Source: Temnopleurus reevesii (taxonomy: Eukaryota; Echinodermata; Echinoidea; Temnopleuroida; Temnopleuridae). Taken from it: a stretch of 64,000 nt of DNA. Both the position numbers and the translations under genes were made by a program. Positions 38,601-46,368 of the stretch are shown piece after piece (position 1 is the stretch's first letter; the number at the start of each line of letters is the position of its first letter). The notes under the pieces were generated by a model. The model had not been told where the DNA came from, did no database searches, and saw nothing but the letters and a program-made list of their open reading frames with translations. Location: positions 29,263-93,262 of the forward strand of contig BQKZ01001505.1 in assembly GCA_036244855.1 (NCBI GenBank), read 5' to 3'.

Positions 38601-40879
38601 TAAAACACCAGTGAAATTTTCAGCTTATGTAGTTATTGTGAAATGAATGGAAATATTAGAATTGGGTAATCAACTCAAACTGCAATGTTTGCTCTGATTG
38701 ATGACCATGTTTTGATTTTCATTTTGTTTATAGGATCAGGCGGACTAGGTGACTGGCTAGGATTTGGAGTGAGTCGTGCTCCTACCGCTAGTAGCATGTG
38801 GGAGCCAAGTCCTTCTACTTCTAACACAGCCACCTGGTCTACCAACACTGGATCACCAGGATACTCTCAGCAGGTACGTCCTCCCACTCATGTTTTAAGA
38901 TTTACCCCTATTCTGCAGGGCTGTTTAGTGAGGTGATTTTCAAACATGCGTAATTCTAGGAGAACAGTTAGAATGAGAGCTAAAACGGCTACCTTGGGTA
39001 AATAGAATGCATCATCGTCATTATTATTATTTACTTATACAAAGTGAAATGTCTTTTTGATGAGTGTAGCTTTCTTCAGAGGGGAGGGGCAACCTAAGAT
39101 ATGAATAGGATTTTTTTTTTCCAACTTCTTGCTTCATGTGACATACGAGACTTAACATCACCATTTACATTTGAGCAGCACTTATTTTATTTAAAAGTAA
39201 AGAGCTTCAAAAGGTTTGTTTCCAGCACATAGCATCTATCATCTCAGATTACTTGTGATAGCATATTTTGTTGACTTGCAGCAACCATTCATCGTATTGA
39301 GATGTACTATTTATCAAGTGTAATAGGATTCAAATGGAGAAGACATTCCTAAAAGTTAGAGTCAGCATACATGTAGGTATAGCGCATACAGTGATATGCC
39401 CTATAAGAGCACTATCATTATTATTATTAATAATTGCTGTATCATCTTCTTCACCCCACACAGAACTTCTACCAGACCCCAGGGTTGTGGTGTTGCCCCA
39501 GCACCCTGGGTGGAGCTGAGAGCTCCTGGTCTTGAGGGAGCACTGGACTGTTTGATAGCTCCATCTGGAGCAGCTCATCATTATTAATAATACGTTTTAT
39601 CATCTTCCTCACCCCACACAGAACTTCTACCAGACCCCAGGCTTGTGGTCTAGCCCCAGCACCCTGGGTGGAGCTGAGAGCTCCTGGTCTGGAGGGAGCA
39701 CTGGACTGTTTGATAGCTCTATCTGGAGCTCATCATTCTAACCATTATTAATATTAAATAGCTTCTATCCTCTTCCTCACCCCTCACAGAACTTCTACCA
39801 GACCCCAGGCTTGTGGTCTAGCCCCAGCACCCTGGGTGGGGCTGAGAGCTCCTGGTCTGGAGGGAGCACTGGATTGTTTGATAGCTCCATCTGGAGCAGC
39901 TCATCATTATTAATAATACGTTTTATCATCTTCCTCACCCCTCACAGAACTTCTACCAGACCCCAGGCTTGTGGTCGAGCCCCAGCACCCTGGGTGGAGC
40001 TGAGAGCTCCTGGTCTGGAGGGAGCACTGGACTGTTTGATAGCTCCATCTGGAGCAGCTCATCAGACACAAATGGCTCCCTGCTGGATACCAGTGGGACC
40101 CATGCATCGGACCCTGAGGTGAGCCGCATTTACGCAATTAATGAACCTTTGTGTTCATTTGTACATCTATAATCCTAAGGGGGTGTTGCTCAAAGGTTGC
40201 AATTGATCGTAAGTTGCAGTTGATCGGTACGCGCCAATCAAAATCATTGTTTCATGCACGTCTTCTCAAATGCGCACACCATGCGCGAATGAAAATGCGC
40301 GTTACAATTTGCAAAGTTGCAGTTGATTTGCAGTTGATTTTGAGCAACACCCCATAAGAGTACCAATGTGCTATTGGCATGATGTTTCATGATCTTCAAG
40401 TATCACACAACTTTTGATTTGAGAGTTCTTATAAAGATAACATTTTTGTTTTTCGTTATTTGTAGACATTGGAAAAGTATAGCAGCCCTAAAATGACACT
40501 AAAAAGATAATAAAACTGAACGGTTTACAAAATGTATGTCTTCTTAGTTCCTCTTTTTTTAGATTGCCAATAATTTATTTTCCCTATGGGTGTACAGATG
40601 TCACATACCCGATTTGGGTTAAGTACCCCCTAAGCTGTCACATTCAACAACAAAAACAGCGTTATCAGTGTTTTTTACACTCCTACTGAGATTCTACTCG
40701 ACTACTAAGGCATTCTTATGATGTTATATTGATCTAAATACCTGCATTTTTTTGTCTTGATATCTTTGCAGGCAACTCCACGAGCTTTTGACCCGTTTCA
40801 CAGCAGCATCTGGGGACCTTCTCACGGCAGCGGAGGCCCCAACCCCTGGGCTAACCCCGACACAGAGAACAGCAAGTAG
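5537..40879 (+). CDS. TMEM131: Transmembrane protein 131 (TMEM131) orthologue, 31 coding exons, 5' end outside window
   Basis: Coding exons: 5537-5650, 6277-6399, 7151-7231, 10517-10694, 12878-12996, 13809-14020, 14485-14641, 17532-17702, 21503-21604 (duplicate 19781-19882), 22572-22694, 23223-23414, 23953-24108, 24559-24634, 25244-25361, 25950-26085, 26452-26561 (duplicate 27821-27930), 27237-27312 (duplicate 28704-28779), 29888-30060, 30600-30739, 31258-31453, 31962-32426, 32769-33309, 33821-34008, 34418-34557, 35076-35450, 36074-36215, 36951-37051, 37703-37792, 38734-38873, 39948-40118, 40772-40879 (stop TAG). All junctions are GT-AG and phases agree; the total is 5,214 nt, or 1,737 residues plus stop. 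Blocks such as VPNPYRLRPFLGARVP, MYSSGGDLHLELP, NNLTVLDAVVVQGQG and PFDLRNIAGL match vertebrate TMEM131 as I know it. Known role of the family: an ER/Golgi membrane protein whose luminal PapD-like domain binds procollagen and whose cytosolic tail recruits TRAPPIII for collagen secretion. Roughly the first 140 residues (signal peptide, start of the PapD-like domain) are upstream. The paralogue TMEM131L is the main alternative; the long GLW/IWSS tail favours TMEM131. Confidence 0.95.
7232..8335 (+). repeat. Intronic minisatellite built around copies of exon 3's 3' end and splice donor
   Basis: After TMEM131 exon 3 (7151-7231) the intron holds many degenerate units of GATCCAGGGTAGTGGGTAAG. Within them are at least four copies of the last 42 nt of the exon with its GTAAGT donor, starting at 7344, 7432, 7751 and 7896. 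A MITE (7571-7748) is inserted in the array. Many units contain GGTAAGT, so the intron is loaded with donor-like sites. Confidence 0.9.
7571..7748. mobile_element. MITE of the GGGGGTGTTG family, copy 1
   Basis: The terminal inverted repeats are GGGGGTGTTGTTCAAA and its complement TGAACAACACCCCC, flanked by TA on each side. The body contains GCGCATTTTCATTCGCGCA and GTGCATGAAACAATGATTTT, shared with the copies at 23617, 28366 and 40176. TA flanks suggest a Tc1/mariner-type target duplication; no transposase is encoded. Confidence 0.8.
8336..10516. other. Intron remainder with single-N junction
   Basis: Outside the minisatellite this stretch is AT-rich intron. A G-run (9124-9138) and a single N (9263) mark the end of the first copy, then the same intron repeats from 9264. 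No exon is seen before 10517. Confidence 0.6.
9264..9815 (+). repeat. Second (allelic) copy of the exon-3-derived minisatellite
   Basis: The sequence after the N at 9263 restarts at the unit found at 7277 and includes an exon-fragment copy at 9328 with its donor, then more GATCCAGGGTAG units. The following unique intron (9830-10470) matches 8450-9090. Unit number differs from the first copy, and the MITE present in the first copy is absent. Confidence 0.85.
10695..12877. other. Intron without recognised feature
   Basis: AT-rich intron between TMEM131 exons 4 and 5. Nothing with coding similarity. A T/C-rich tract lies at 11450-11480. Confidence 0.6.
14780..16134. mobile_element. Non-autonomous DNA transposon, about 141-bp terminal inverted repeats, 9-bp target duplication
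   Basis: The left end TAGCCTTTTGACAAGGCC (14780-14920) and right end (15994-16134, complement) match almost throughout. The element is flanked on both sides by CTGTTACAC (14771-14779 and 16135-16143). Each terminal repeat itself contains an inverted GGCCTTCGAC/GTCGAAGGCC pair. Long terminal repeats plus a 9-bp duplication fit Mutator-like elements; Academ-type helicase elements are another possibility. The interior carries a broken helicase-like fragment. Confidence 0.85.
15476..15836 (-). pseudogene. Frameshifted RecQ-like helicase fragment inside transposon
   Basis: From the ATG at 15836 the minus strand reads about 55 residues, including ITNFTQHQTTAIKAAL and LFVNLPKGFG, which resemble the Q-motif region and motif I (Walker A) of RecQ-family SF2 helicases. 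The expected GKS of motif I appears one base out of frame (GKSGIFHPV in the other frame), so an extra G at about 15680 breaks the motif. Only the N-terminal helicase part is present and no downstream helicase motifs were seen. It may be a captured host gene piece or the remnant of an element-encoded helicase. Confidence 0.55.
16247..16317 (-). repeat. tRNA-like SINE head with TCA anticodon position
   Basis: Read on the minus strand, 71 nt fold partly as a tRNA. The acceptor ends GGTGTC and GGCACC pair, box A is TGGTCTAGTGGTTAAGA and box B is GGTTCGATTCC. The anticodon stem is poorly paired and the loop CTTCAAT would give anticodon TCA. With SINE body sequence attached, this is a retroposon head rather than a working tRNA gene. 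Confidence 0.75.
17532..31453 (+). CDS. TMEM131: TMEM131 exons 8-20: middle luminal region
   Basis: Thirteen exons encode the central luminal part. Recognisable blocks are VPIYAYTG (exon 8), VDFGTMSVTDTR (exon 9), GYLSVRPDYITMKPSFP (exon 11), TNSFSHRLRVESI (exon 12), QCATDCYVGLP with a cysteine pair (exon 13), ARFPLTYIGNTS (exon 15), ISDVTLLNPTDR (exon 16), NNLTVLDAVVVQGQGGSGELRL (exon 19, 30600-30739; only its core is quoted from a longer conserved run) and FKMKNTGQLPLSIDTFLING (exon 20). The repeated 'DFG', 'NTGQLPL' and 'LNP' motifs are typical of MSP/PapD-like immunoglobulin folds. Exons 9, 16 and 17 occur twice because of assembly duplication. Exon 17 has a tandem CAGCAG acceptor. Confidence 0.93.
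19160..19312 (+). mobile_element. Short retroelement-like insertion, present in one copy only
   Basis: The first copy has about 150 nt between GGTCAATCAGGTTGA and GGTGACCAAATT that the second copy lacks (there the flanks join as CAGGTTAACCAAATTTC). The insert ends with AAATAAATGGATGAACTGAA and further ACTGA repeats, like the 3' tail of a 5'-truncated LINE or a SINE. GGT(T)GA at both edges may be the target duplication. Confidence 0.65.
19565..19702. mobile_element. AT-rich foldback element, copy in first segment
   Basis: TTTAATTCACATTCATTTGG on the left pairs with CCAAATAAATGTGAATTGAA on the right. The second segment has the same element at 21277-21420, with longer arms (TGGTAATTTAAATT and its complement). 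Confidence 0.75.
19781..19882 (+). CDS. TMEM131: Duplicate copy of TMEM131 exon 9 (probable allelic duplicate)
   Basis: This 102-nt exon has a good acceptor and 34 codons identical in protein to the copy at 21503-21604. One synonymous difference is visible (ACA versus ACG). Its donor is cut: after GTAC the sequence meets the single N at 19887 and restarts in the preceding intron. It should not be read as an additional exon. Confidence 0.85.
21277..21420. mobile_element. AT-rich foldback element, copy in second segment
   Basis: Arms run from TGGTAATTTAAATTTAATTC to the matching complement ending TTTAAATTACCAT. No coding content. Counterpart of 19565-19702. Confidence 0.75.
22229..22454. mobile_element. 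Foldback element with CACTGTGAGCAG ends
   Basis: CACTGTGAGCAGTAGGGACAA at the left pairs with TTGTCCCTTCTGCTCACAGT at the right. Similar ends occur within 50901-51325 and at 4640-4680, so this is a dispersed family. Confidence 0.75.
23420..23520. repeat. GAT/GGT-rich microsatellite next to exon 11 donor
   Basis: Imperfect GATAAT and GATGGT repeats start a few bases after the exon 11 splice donor at 23415. Confidence 0.7.
23617..23797. mobile_element. MITE of the GGGGGTGTTG family, copy 2
   Basis: Starts GGGGGTGTTCCTAGAAAG and ends TTGAGCAACACCC. It shares the GATGTGCATGAAACAATGA core and the ATCAACTGCAA subterminal repeats with the copy at 7571. It lies in the intron between TMEM131 exons 11 and 12. 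Confidence 0.75.
25602..25862 (-). mobile_element. tRNA-derived SINE, degenerate
   Basis: A minus-strand SINE with a weak tRNA-like head at about 25797-25862 and a body containing TGTGGATGAATTTCTTGCTG and CCTGCCAGGCACCCATTTTT. It is related to the interrupted SINE at 14712-16325 and ends about 90 bp before TMEM131 exon 15. Confidence 0.65.
26973..27100. mobile_element. Partial MITE of the GGGGGTGTTG family (allelic counterpart of 28366-28543)
   Basis: Begins AAAGGTGTTGCTAGAAAC and runs through ATCAATTGCAAGTTGCAG but lacks the right terminal repeat, which the second copy of this segment (28366-28543) retains. The two alleles therefore differ by a deletion inside the element. Confidence 0.65.
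27404..27454 (+). pseudogene. Truncated duplicate of TMEM131 exon 15
   Basis: The last 51 nt of exon 15 (25950-26085) with its GTAAGT donor reappear immediately after the single N at 27403. The 5' part and acceptor are missing because the assembly overlap starts inside the exon. It is an assembly artefact rather than a gene fragment in the biological sense. Confidence 0.85.
27821..27930 (+). CDS. TMEM131: Duplicate copy of TMEM131 exon 16 (probable allelic duplicate)
   Basis: Second copy of the exon at 26452-26561. I see four nucleotide differences, in codons for Ala, Gln, Ala and Leu, all synonymous. It lies in the segment 27404 to about 29077, which repeats 26034-27402 after the N at 27403. 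Confidence 0.85.
28366..28543. mobile_element. MITE of the GGGGGTGTTG family, copy 3, diverged
   Basis: Left end AAAGGATGTTACTACAAAC, right end TATAGCAACACCCC, with the core GCATGTGCCAATCAAAATTA also seen in the copy at 40176. It is more diverged than the other full copies. Confidence 0.65.
28704..28779 (+). CDS. TMEM131: Duplicate copy of TMEM131 exon 17 (probable allelic duplicate)
   Basis: Second copy of the exon at 27237-27312, differing by one synonymous change (GTG versus GTC in ADVKDK). Both copies keep the CAGCAG tandem acceptor, so the alternative 3-nt start (28704 or 28707) is present on both. Confidence 0.85.
28801..28970. mobile_element. MITE with about 40-bp inverted repeats and a box B-like core
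   Basis: TTGCCTTATCCCAACATAGAT (left, partly quoted) and its complement on the right form about 40-bp arms that start TAATAATTGA and end TCAATTATTTA. The core contains, on the minus strand, GGGTTCAATTCC, like a tRNA box B. It is absent from the matching segment after 27312. Confidence 0.75.
29511..29666. mobile_element. Foldback element with GGTGTTTCACCAAG ends
   Basis: GGTGTTTCACCAAG at the left pairs with CTTGGTGAAACACTGC at the right. The arms continue through GACTTTACGCACGACTTTAC and ACTGGTA. About 156 bp, non-coding, in the intron before TMEM131 exon 18. Confidence 0.85.
31962..32426 (+). CDS. TMEM131: TMEM131 exon 21: end of luminal region, membrane span, start of cytosolic tail
   Basis: A 465-nt exon starting after the acceptor at 31960-31961 and ending at a GTATGT donor. 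It reads FTPDFTLNRVTRELEVVAF, then ALPRPHWEIPLH, then about 23 hydrophobic residues (SVCLMALLFLVIVAVSYLEM, about 32110-32190), then charged cytosolic sequence and PFDLRNIAGL, which is strongly conserved in the family just after the membrane. A Gly-rich run encoded by (GGA)n follows at 32354-32400. The exon is more GC-rich than the neighbouring introns. A single C-terminal-third membrane span fits TMEM131 type I topology. Confidence 0.95.
32769..40879 (+). CDS. TMEM131: TMEM131 exons 22-31: cytosolic tail
   Basis: Ten exons encode a long disordered tail rich in Ser, Lys, Pro and Gly. Conserved islands are DDDISSTTTEESNAESE (exon 22), STLELPYTTALEAGRR (exon 24), EPDKDSPLPLWD (exon 25), repeated GLWSS/SSIWSS/SMWEP tryptophan motifs (exons 28-30), and an end with DPFHSSIWGP and NPWANPDTENSK. 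Vertebrate TMEM131 tails also end in repeated W-containing motifs and a basic or acidic stretch. In the worm and human proteins this tail is the part reported to contact TRAPPC8 of TRAPPIII. The stop TAG is at 40877-40879. Exon 30 has three defective upstream copies in its intron. Confidence 0.92.
34171..34197. repeat. (CAATT)n microsatellite
   Basis: About five units of CAATT in the intron between TMEM131 exons 23 and 24. Confidence 0.85.
37841..38405. repeat. 33-bp minisatellite, about 17 units
   Basis: Unit GTTGGATGTACTAGTGGCAG plus CAGTGGGATAAGA. Central units are nearly identical and those at both ends are diverged. The 33-bp period keeps every frame open for 11-residue repeats, which produces a 205-residue minus-strand open frame of no evident coding meaning. 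It lies in the intron between TMEM131 exons 28 and 29. Confidence 0.95.
39464..39600 (+). pseudogene. Defective copy A of TMEM131 exon 30
   Basis: Starts after a CACACAG acceptor with AACTTCTACCAGACCCCAGG and follows exon 30 for about 125 nt. A TCTTGA change creates an in-frame stop, and there is no donor where exon 30 continues with GACACAAATGG. Confidence 0.85.
39622..39741 (+). pseudogene. Defective copy B of TMEM131 exon 30
   Basis: Has an acceptor and the GLWSSPSTLGGAESSW frame, but ends in SSFY-less sequence with an in-frame TAA shortly after TGGAGCTCATCATTC. No donor is seen. Confidence 0.85.
39790..39925 (+). pseudogene. Defective copy C of TMEM131 exon 30
   Basis: Nearly identical to the first 125 nt of exon 30 (39948-40118) with a CTCACAG acceptor. 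It runs into TTATTAATAATACG without a donor. Copies A, B, C and the true exon are spaced 158, 168 and 158 bp. Confidence 0.85.
40176..40355. mobile_element. MITE of the GGGGGTGTTG family, copy 4
   Basis: The cleanest copy: terminal inverted repeats GGGGGTGTTGCTCAAA and TTTTGAGCAACACCCC, each next to TA(AG). The body is in the opposite orientation to the copy at 7571. It lies in the intron between TMEM131 exons 30 and 31. Confidence 0.85.
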
Positions 40880-41220
40880 AGCGGACAGAGAGCAATGAGT
40901 CATGGCTAACACATAGACAAGCATTCTTTCTTCTTTCTCCTTATCTTTTCTTTCCCCTTCCCCCACCCCTTCCCCTGCACAACCAATCTGACAAGCAAGT
41001 ACATCTCAATATGTTTTAAATTCTTGTACAAATAGATGTTATCTTTTTAATCTTATTTATATGAAATAAAAAAGTTGGAGGAGATTGTTCCTAGGCATTG
41101 CAATATACTGTGGTCAATTTACCATGTTACATTGTGAGGCACTATGAGTTATTTCCAGCAATATATGTCAAGCCGTATTGATGAACCTATTTAGTATGAA
41201 GTAATTGGTCCAATAAATGT
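40880..41220 (+). other. Probable TMEM131 3' untranslated region with poly(A) signals
   Basis: After the stop at 40879 there are AATAAA hexamers at 41065-41070 and 41212-41217. Transcript ends cannot be set from sequence alone, and a longer UTR is possible. Confidence 0.55.
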
Positions 41221-44200
41221 TCGACATTGGGTTTGTTCTAAAAGCATTACAAGCACATGATTGTGGCCAGCCTACAGGTTTGTGAAAACAGACTAAACAC
41301 ATATCTCTGTATGATGTTAGCAATGGTGTCCTTGTGACAGCTTTGTGCAACCTGCATTGATATTACACAGATAATGAACTTAGGGTAAGAAAAAAAAATC
41401 AGCATGAAAATTAACACTTTAAGAATCTCATTATCACTAAATATTTAGAATTTAGGAATCACAGAGTTGATTAAAAGTGCATTAGTTATTCTATAATTCT
41501 CTTCAAAGTGTTGTAATACGATCAAAGCATTCTTTATTGTGTGTGCATGCCAAGCTGAAAATATGTACCAGATGATAAAAAAAGGTTTTATTTATAATTT
41601 TGTAGAATTCCCCAGATAATGCTTTGTTTTGGACCATTTTTGCTACAGAACTCTAATAATAAGATATAAAATAATAGAAATCTAATTAAAGTTCAATGTA
41701 TATCATACAATTCTTATTGGATTAGAAATCTAAATCATTCATGCATGACCAGGTATGATTTGTTCAGCAAATCAATGCTATTTTGGGACTTCAACGTTGA
41801 CTTGGCATTCATATTTTTTATGAGATGACATACTCTATTTTCTCTACATACCCAGTTATTTATTATTCAATAGGTATTCATCCATGTGGAAAACTTGAAT
41901 TATTGAACACATCAAGAATCTTATTTGCTGCTTGACTTTGTGCACGGAATGTCCATAATATTTGGAGTTTTAGTTCTTGTCAAAATGAAGAGGTGCAACC
42001 AAAATACCTAAATTGGCTGCTGAATTAAAAAGAAATTATGTAATGCTTACAAACAAGGGTTTGCCATACAAGATCATTAGTCCAAAACAAGTTTACGCTT
42101 AAATGATGATAGATGTCCAAATAACATCCATTTACTCAATCATATCTTGTCAAGCATGAATGAAAATGATGTTAACTCTGATAGAATAAGATCCCATACA
42201 TAAATATTTAATTTGGCATATGGTTTGTATTGATTCAAAGAACAGAGTAAAAATGCTTTATCTAATTTTTTTTCATGAAAAAAAATCTTGAATTAATGCA
42301 TTTTCTAGGGGGTTAACTTGCATGACACTGTATGTGCACTATTCTGTGTATGAAACTGCAATCCTTGATTTAAAAAACAAAACAAAAAAAACATTGAAAT
42401 CTCCAAAAGGCAATTTTTTTTTCTTCTGCGAGGAAGATATGTTTCTTATTAATGGCTGATATTGGACTAATTCACATTAAAAATGTATTTTGATGCAGTT
42501 GGTGATATTTTATTATTTATAGAAAATTTGTTTCACTACATATTTATTTATCAACTGACAACAAAATTTGTTCAAAATGTGTCCTAAGACTTCTTGGGTT
42601 ATATCCAAAAGATTTTTTTTTTTTTGGTTAAAACAGCCAAGTATTTTCCGAAAAGTGTTACAATTATTATTTGTTATGAATGTGACTTTTATAAAGTTTG
42701 TGAGTAATGCTATGTAAGTTGAATGATTGTTTTGGCATTCACAGAAAGAAGGGTTTCTATTTTCACTTCTTATTTCCTTATTTGTCTTCATGAGCATAAA
42801 GGTATTTAGTCTTCAATCTTACTTGATGGACGCTCATGACAGAAACCAAATTATTTTTATTTTCTAGATCATGAAATGATCTTAATAGTTTCATTCTCAT
42901 TTGGAAAGCTGGAAATAGACATTGTATATAAATTCAAAACCAGGAAGTCCTTTTTATGGTTGTAAGAATGTTGCATAGATTGTTTGTCACATGCACAGAT
43001 TCAAGGCTCTTCAAGTTTTCTTGTTTATTTTCTGCTAATGAAGAATTGAATTATTGTATCAAATTGATATAAATTAACTGATTACTCTACCAAATAATTG
43101 TGAAGGTTCAGGTAGGTTGGATGAGAGATTTTTTTTTTGTAGATGCCCAATAATACTTATTCAGATAGAAAATAAACAGACCGGCTATAAATGTCTTTAA
43201 TTTTATACAAGAAGTTTTTTAGACCATGGTAAATTAGTTAATGCATATGTGCAGAAGTTACATGATTGAGTACCATACAGTTTTCCCCTCTGGCTTTCAT
43301 AGGAATACAATAAGGGGTTTTATTGTCAAAAAAGGTAAAATAATTCATTACACATCCTTCCTTTTTTCATTCCTAGGTTATTTATTCTAGGAACTCATTT
43401 GGTATATACTGATCTACTTCTCTGGCCATTGAGTGTGAAATTTGTGAATTTATTCATAAGTCATTCGGTAGGCAATTACATCTTGGTTTCAGTCAATTAT
43501 TTCTCTGTTCAGTTGTTGCCAATATCGGGCAGACACATATTGCTCCTCATGGTATTTTTTTTTTAAACTTTCAGTGTGATTCAGTGTAAGATTATCCTTG
43601 ATTTGACTTTTGAAAATGATTATATGCTGCTATTTATGATGATAAGGACACAACAACATAAAAATTCTAAAGGTCTTAAAAGATGACATTTTTTTTTTGA
43701 GAACGAAAAGGTCTCGTAGAATGATAAAATGTTATGTAAGTTTAGAAGAGCTGGATTTGTGCAATTATTTCTTTGGTTTACCCATCTCACTAAGCAAATT
43801 ATTTCAAACAAAACTAATCTTTGGTACATATCTCTATGTATTTATGGGTATTTTTTTTTAATCGCACCTGCTTTTTGAGATGTACTTGCTTGTTGCACTC
43901 CTATCTCCCTCCCCCAATCCACCTTCTTGCTTGTTCTATGTGTGTTTGATAAATCAAGTTGGAATCGATTAGAAGTGGCAATGTACATTGTGATGTTATT
44001 GCTTAGAAGCTATATGCCGAGGATGTACAAGAAGACTTATGTTTAGTGTTTGTATACTATTGAGCATTAACCGTATGGTGATGGTTTGACGTTTCATGTG
44101 GGAACATGAGATATGAATTGCTATTTTTCAGCGTGTTTCTAATGAACTTTAAAATATTGATAAAATGAGAGCATAGCTGGCATGGTATTCTGAAAGTGTT

Positions 44201-45690
44201 TGCATCTCAAATTTGGTCATATCCATGTCACTTTCCAAATCAATTTACTGAAATATTCTTAACTTTCTTTATAACTTTTGCCTATTTGACCCTGCATACA
44301 AGCACAATCCGCTGGGTATGCGTCAACGGCTCGTAATGCTAATTTACATAATGTGCACTATGAATAACTACGTATTATGAAAATGTTATCCTAAATTTGA
44401 TCTTATCTTTCTTCATATTTAAGAAAATATTTACAATAAGTTAATAACAAGTTAAAGCTCATGTATCACAAGATAGTTTTGAACTTACTCACCAACCAAT
44501 GAGTCAAATATGCTCGACAAACAACAGGAAACAGTATTTGAATAAAAATTTCACAGAGGAGACATTTTTGAAGAAATTTCCTCATAAAATTAGTCATTTT
44601 AATTCATCAAAGAATGAATTTTCAGAATACCAATTTAGGAATATTCTGGTGAATTCCTAACTCATAGAGTGAGGAAGAAGGTTAAAATGAAAGATAAGAA
44701 CATTTTCAGAATACCACCCCAGAGGCCTGTAAGATAAAAAAGAGATACAATTAATATTTATTGTATGTTTAATTGCATCTTTTATGTTACATCCCCCTGG
44801 TATACATGGAGGTATGCTGCAATGTAAATCCAAAAGTTACCTTCCAGAATGGCCAGCGTCCATTTTTGTCAGTATTTTAGAAACACATTCTTTTGTGGGG
44901 AACCATTAGAAACACGATGTTTGTATCTCGTATTACCGTATTGACCTCTCAATATTTTGAGATGGGTTTGGACTTAGCCGTAATCAATATGTTGTGTGTT
45001 GTATGGAAGAGGAAAGACACTTTTTTGTAATTTTTAGCACTTGAAGTAGTTTGAATTCTCGACACAAATATTAAAGTCTTTCCGTTCTTTGTTATTCGCC
45101 AGTCAAGCTTTAATAGCAAGCTTGCATTTATGATGAATGAGGAAGCTGGGGTATTTTTTGCTGTGTATTTAAAAGTCAAAAGTTCGTGGACTCTGCCTCT
45201 ATTTTTTTCATGCCGACTATGATAACACCTGTTTAATGAACAGGTTCGCATCTATCTGTCTAACTGTCTGTTAATCCTGCATGATGGAAGGATGCATTGG
45301 AAGTAATGAAGCATCCATCCTATGTGATGGAGTTCAATGCGTTCATCTCCATCATGCTGTAGACACTATCTTTGCTATGCAAACTAGCTCAGCCAAGTTA
45401 TCCACCATAGTGCTTGGATGTCCAGCACATGGTGGTACAAAAGACGATTGAAATAAACGAAAAGCTTGTTTGCCGTTTGATGGGACTACGAAGCACTGGG
45501 AAGGTATAGAGATGCCTTACCCAAGGGGCTGGTGGGTTGAGAAAGTCAACTCAAGGTCACTGGCCGTATGAGTGAGTTTTTAAAACTATTGAAGAAGAGA
45601 TCTCTTTCTATCTTTATCTCTCGTTCAATAAAGTTACAAATTATTAAAAACAATACGCTTTGTCTCAGTTGTCTGTTTTCTCTTTTTCTT
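41221..45690. other. AT-rich spacer between TMEM131 and P450 genes
   Basis: No coding similarity recognised. A diverged inverted pair GGTATTCTGAAAGTG (44190) and AACATTTTCAGAATACC (44700) may be the ends of a foldback element of about 540 bp. Confidence 0.5.
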
Positions 45691-45692
45691 GT

Positions 45693-45820
45693 TAGGCCCT
45701 GGCCACTAAAGGCCGGAAGCAACACGATTCAACGATTCAACGCGACTCTTTGTTAATTCACAGCTAAGTGCCTCACAACAAAGAGTTGTGTTGAATCGTG
45801 TTGTGACAGGGGCCCTATGT
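45693..45820. mobile_element. Foldback element, about 130 bp
   Basis: TAGGCCCTGGCCAC and CAACACGATTCAACG at the left pair with GTTGAATCGTGTTGTGACAG and GGGCCCTA at the right. Non-coding. Confidence 0.7.
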
Positions 45821-46342
45821 GACCGGGTCTTTGGATACGTTGCAAAAAACATCTGCAGTTTGTTCCCATCTTGTGTTCTTTGTTGATCATGTTGTTTTAT
45901 GCATCAAATTTCTTCAGGCAATTTGAAAGGGGATCAAACTGCTTCTGTTTGTTTGTATCACAGCTTTTTTCCCAACAATGACCAAGTCTGCTTTGAGTTA
46001 TGGTGTTACTGTGTGCAATATGTAGTAGACAATAGTAGACAATGAGCGCAAAAATACTGTTGCACAACTACTATTGATTAGTTATATCTATTTCATATTC
46101 CAAGATATTTTTTTAAGTTGTTACCCGTATCAATTTGATTAAAAAAATGGAAGTGCATCTGTTCCAAAAGAGAATGAATGAGAATGAAAACAGTAGTTGT
46201 TTGAGTGTAAATGAAATGAAATGAATGATGAGGTGAAAGCGAAAGGAAGAGCTATTTAATTTTAGATCAGAAGAATGGAGTGGTGAATGATGAAAGAAGA
46301 GAGGGAGGGAGAGAGAGACCGAGATGGGTGGTGCATGTGGAA

Positions 46343-46368
46343 GGGGGGGGGGGGGGGGGGGGGGGGGG
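46343..46368 (+). repeat. Run of 26 G
   Basis: An uninterrupted G homopolymer follows a purine-rich AG tract (46255-46342). It could form G-quadruplex structures, and its exact length is unreliable in assemblies. Confidence 0.9.

Noticed and set aside
39464..39925. Three extra coding exons of TMEM131
   Set aside because: They lack donors, and copies A and B contain in-frame stops.
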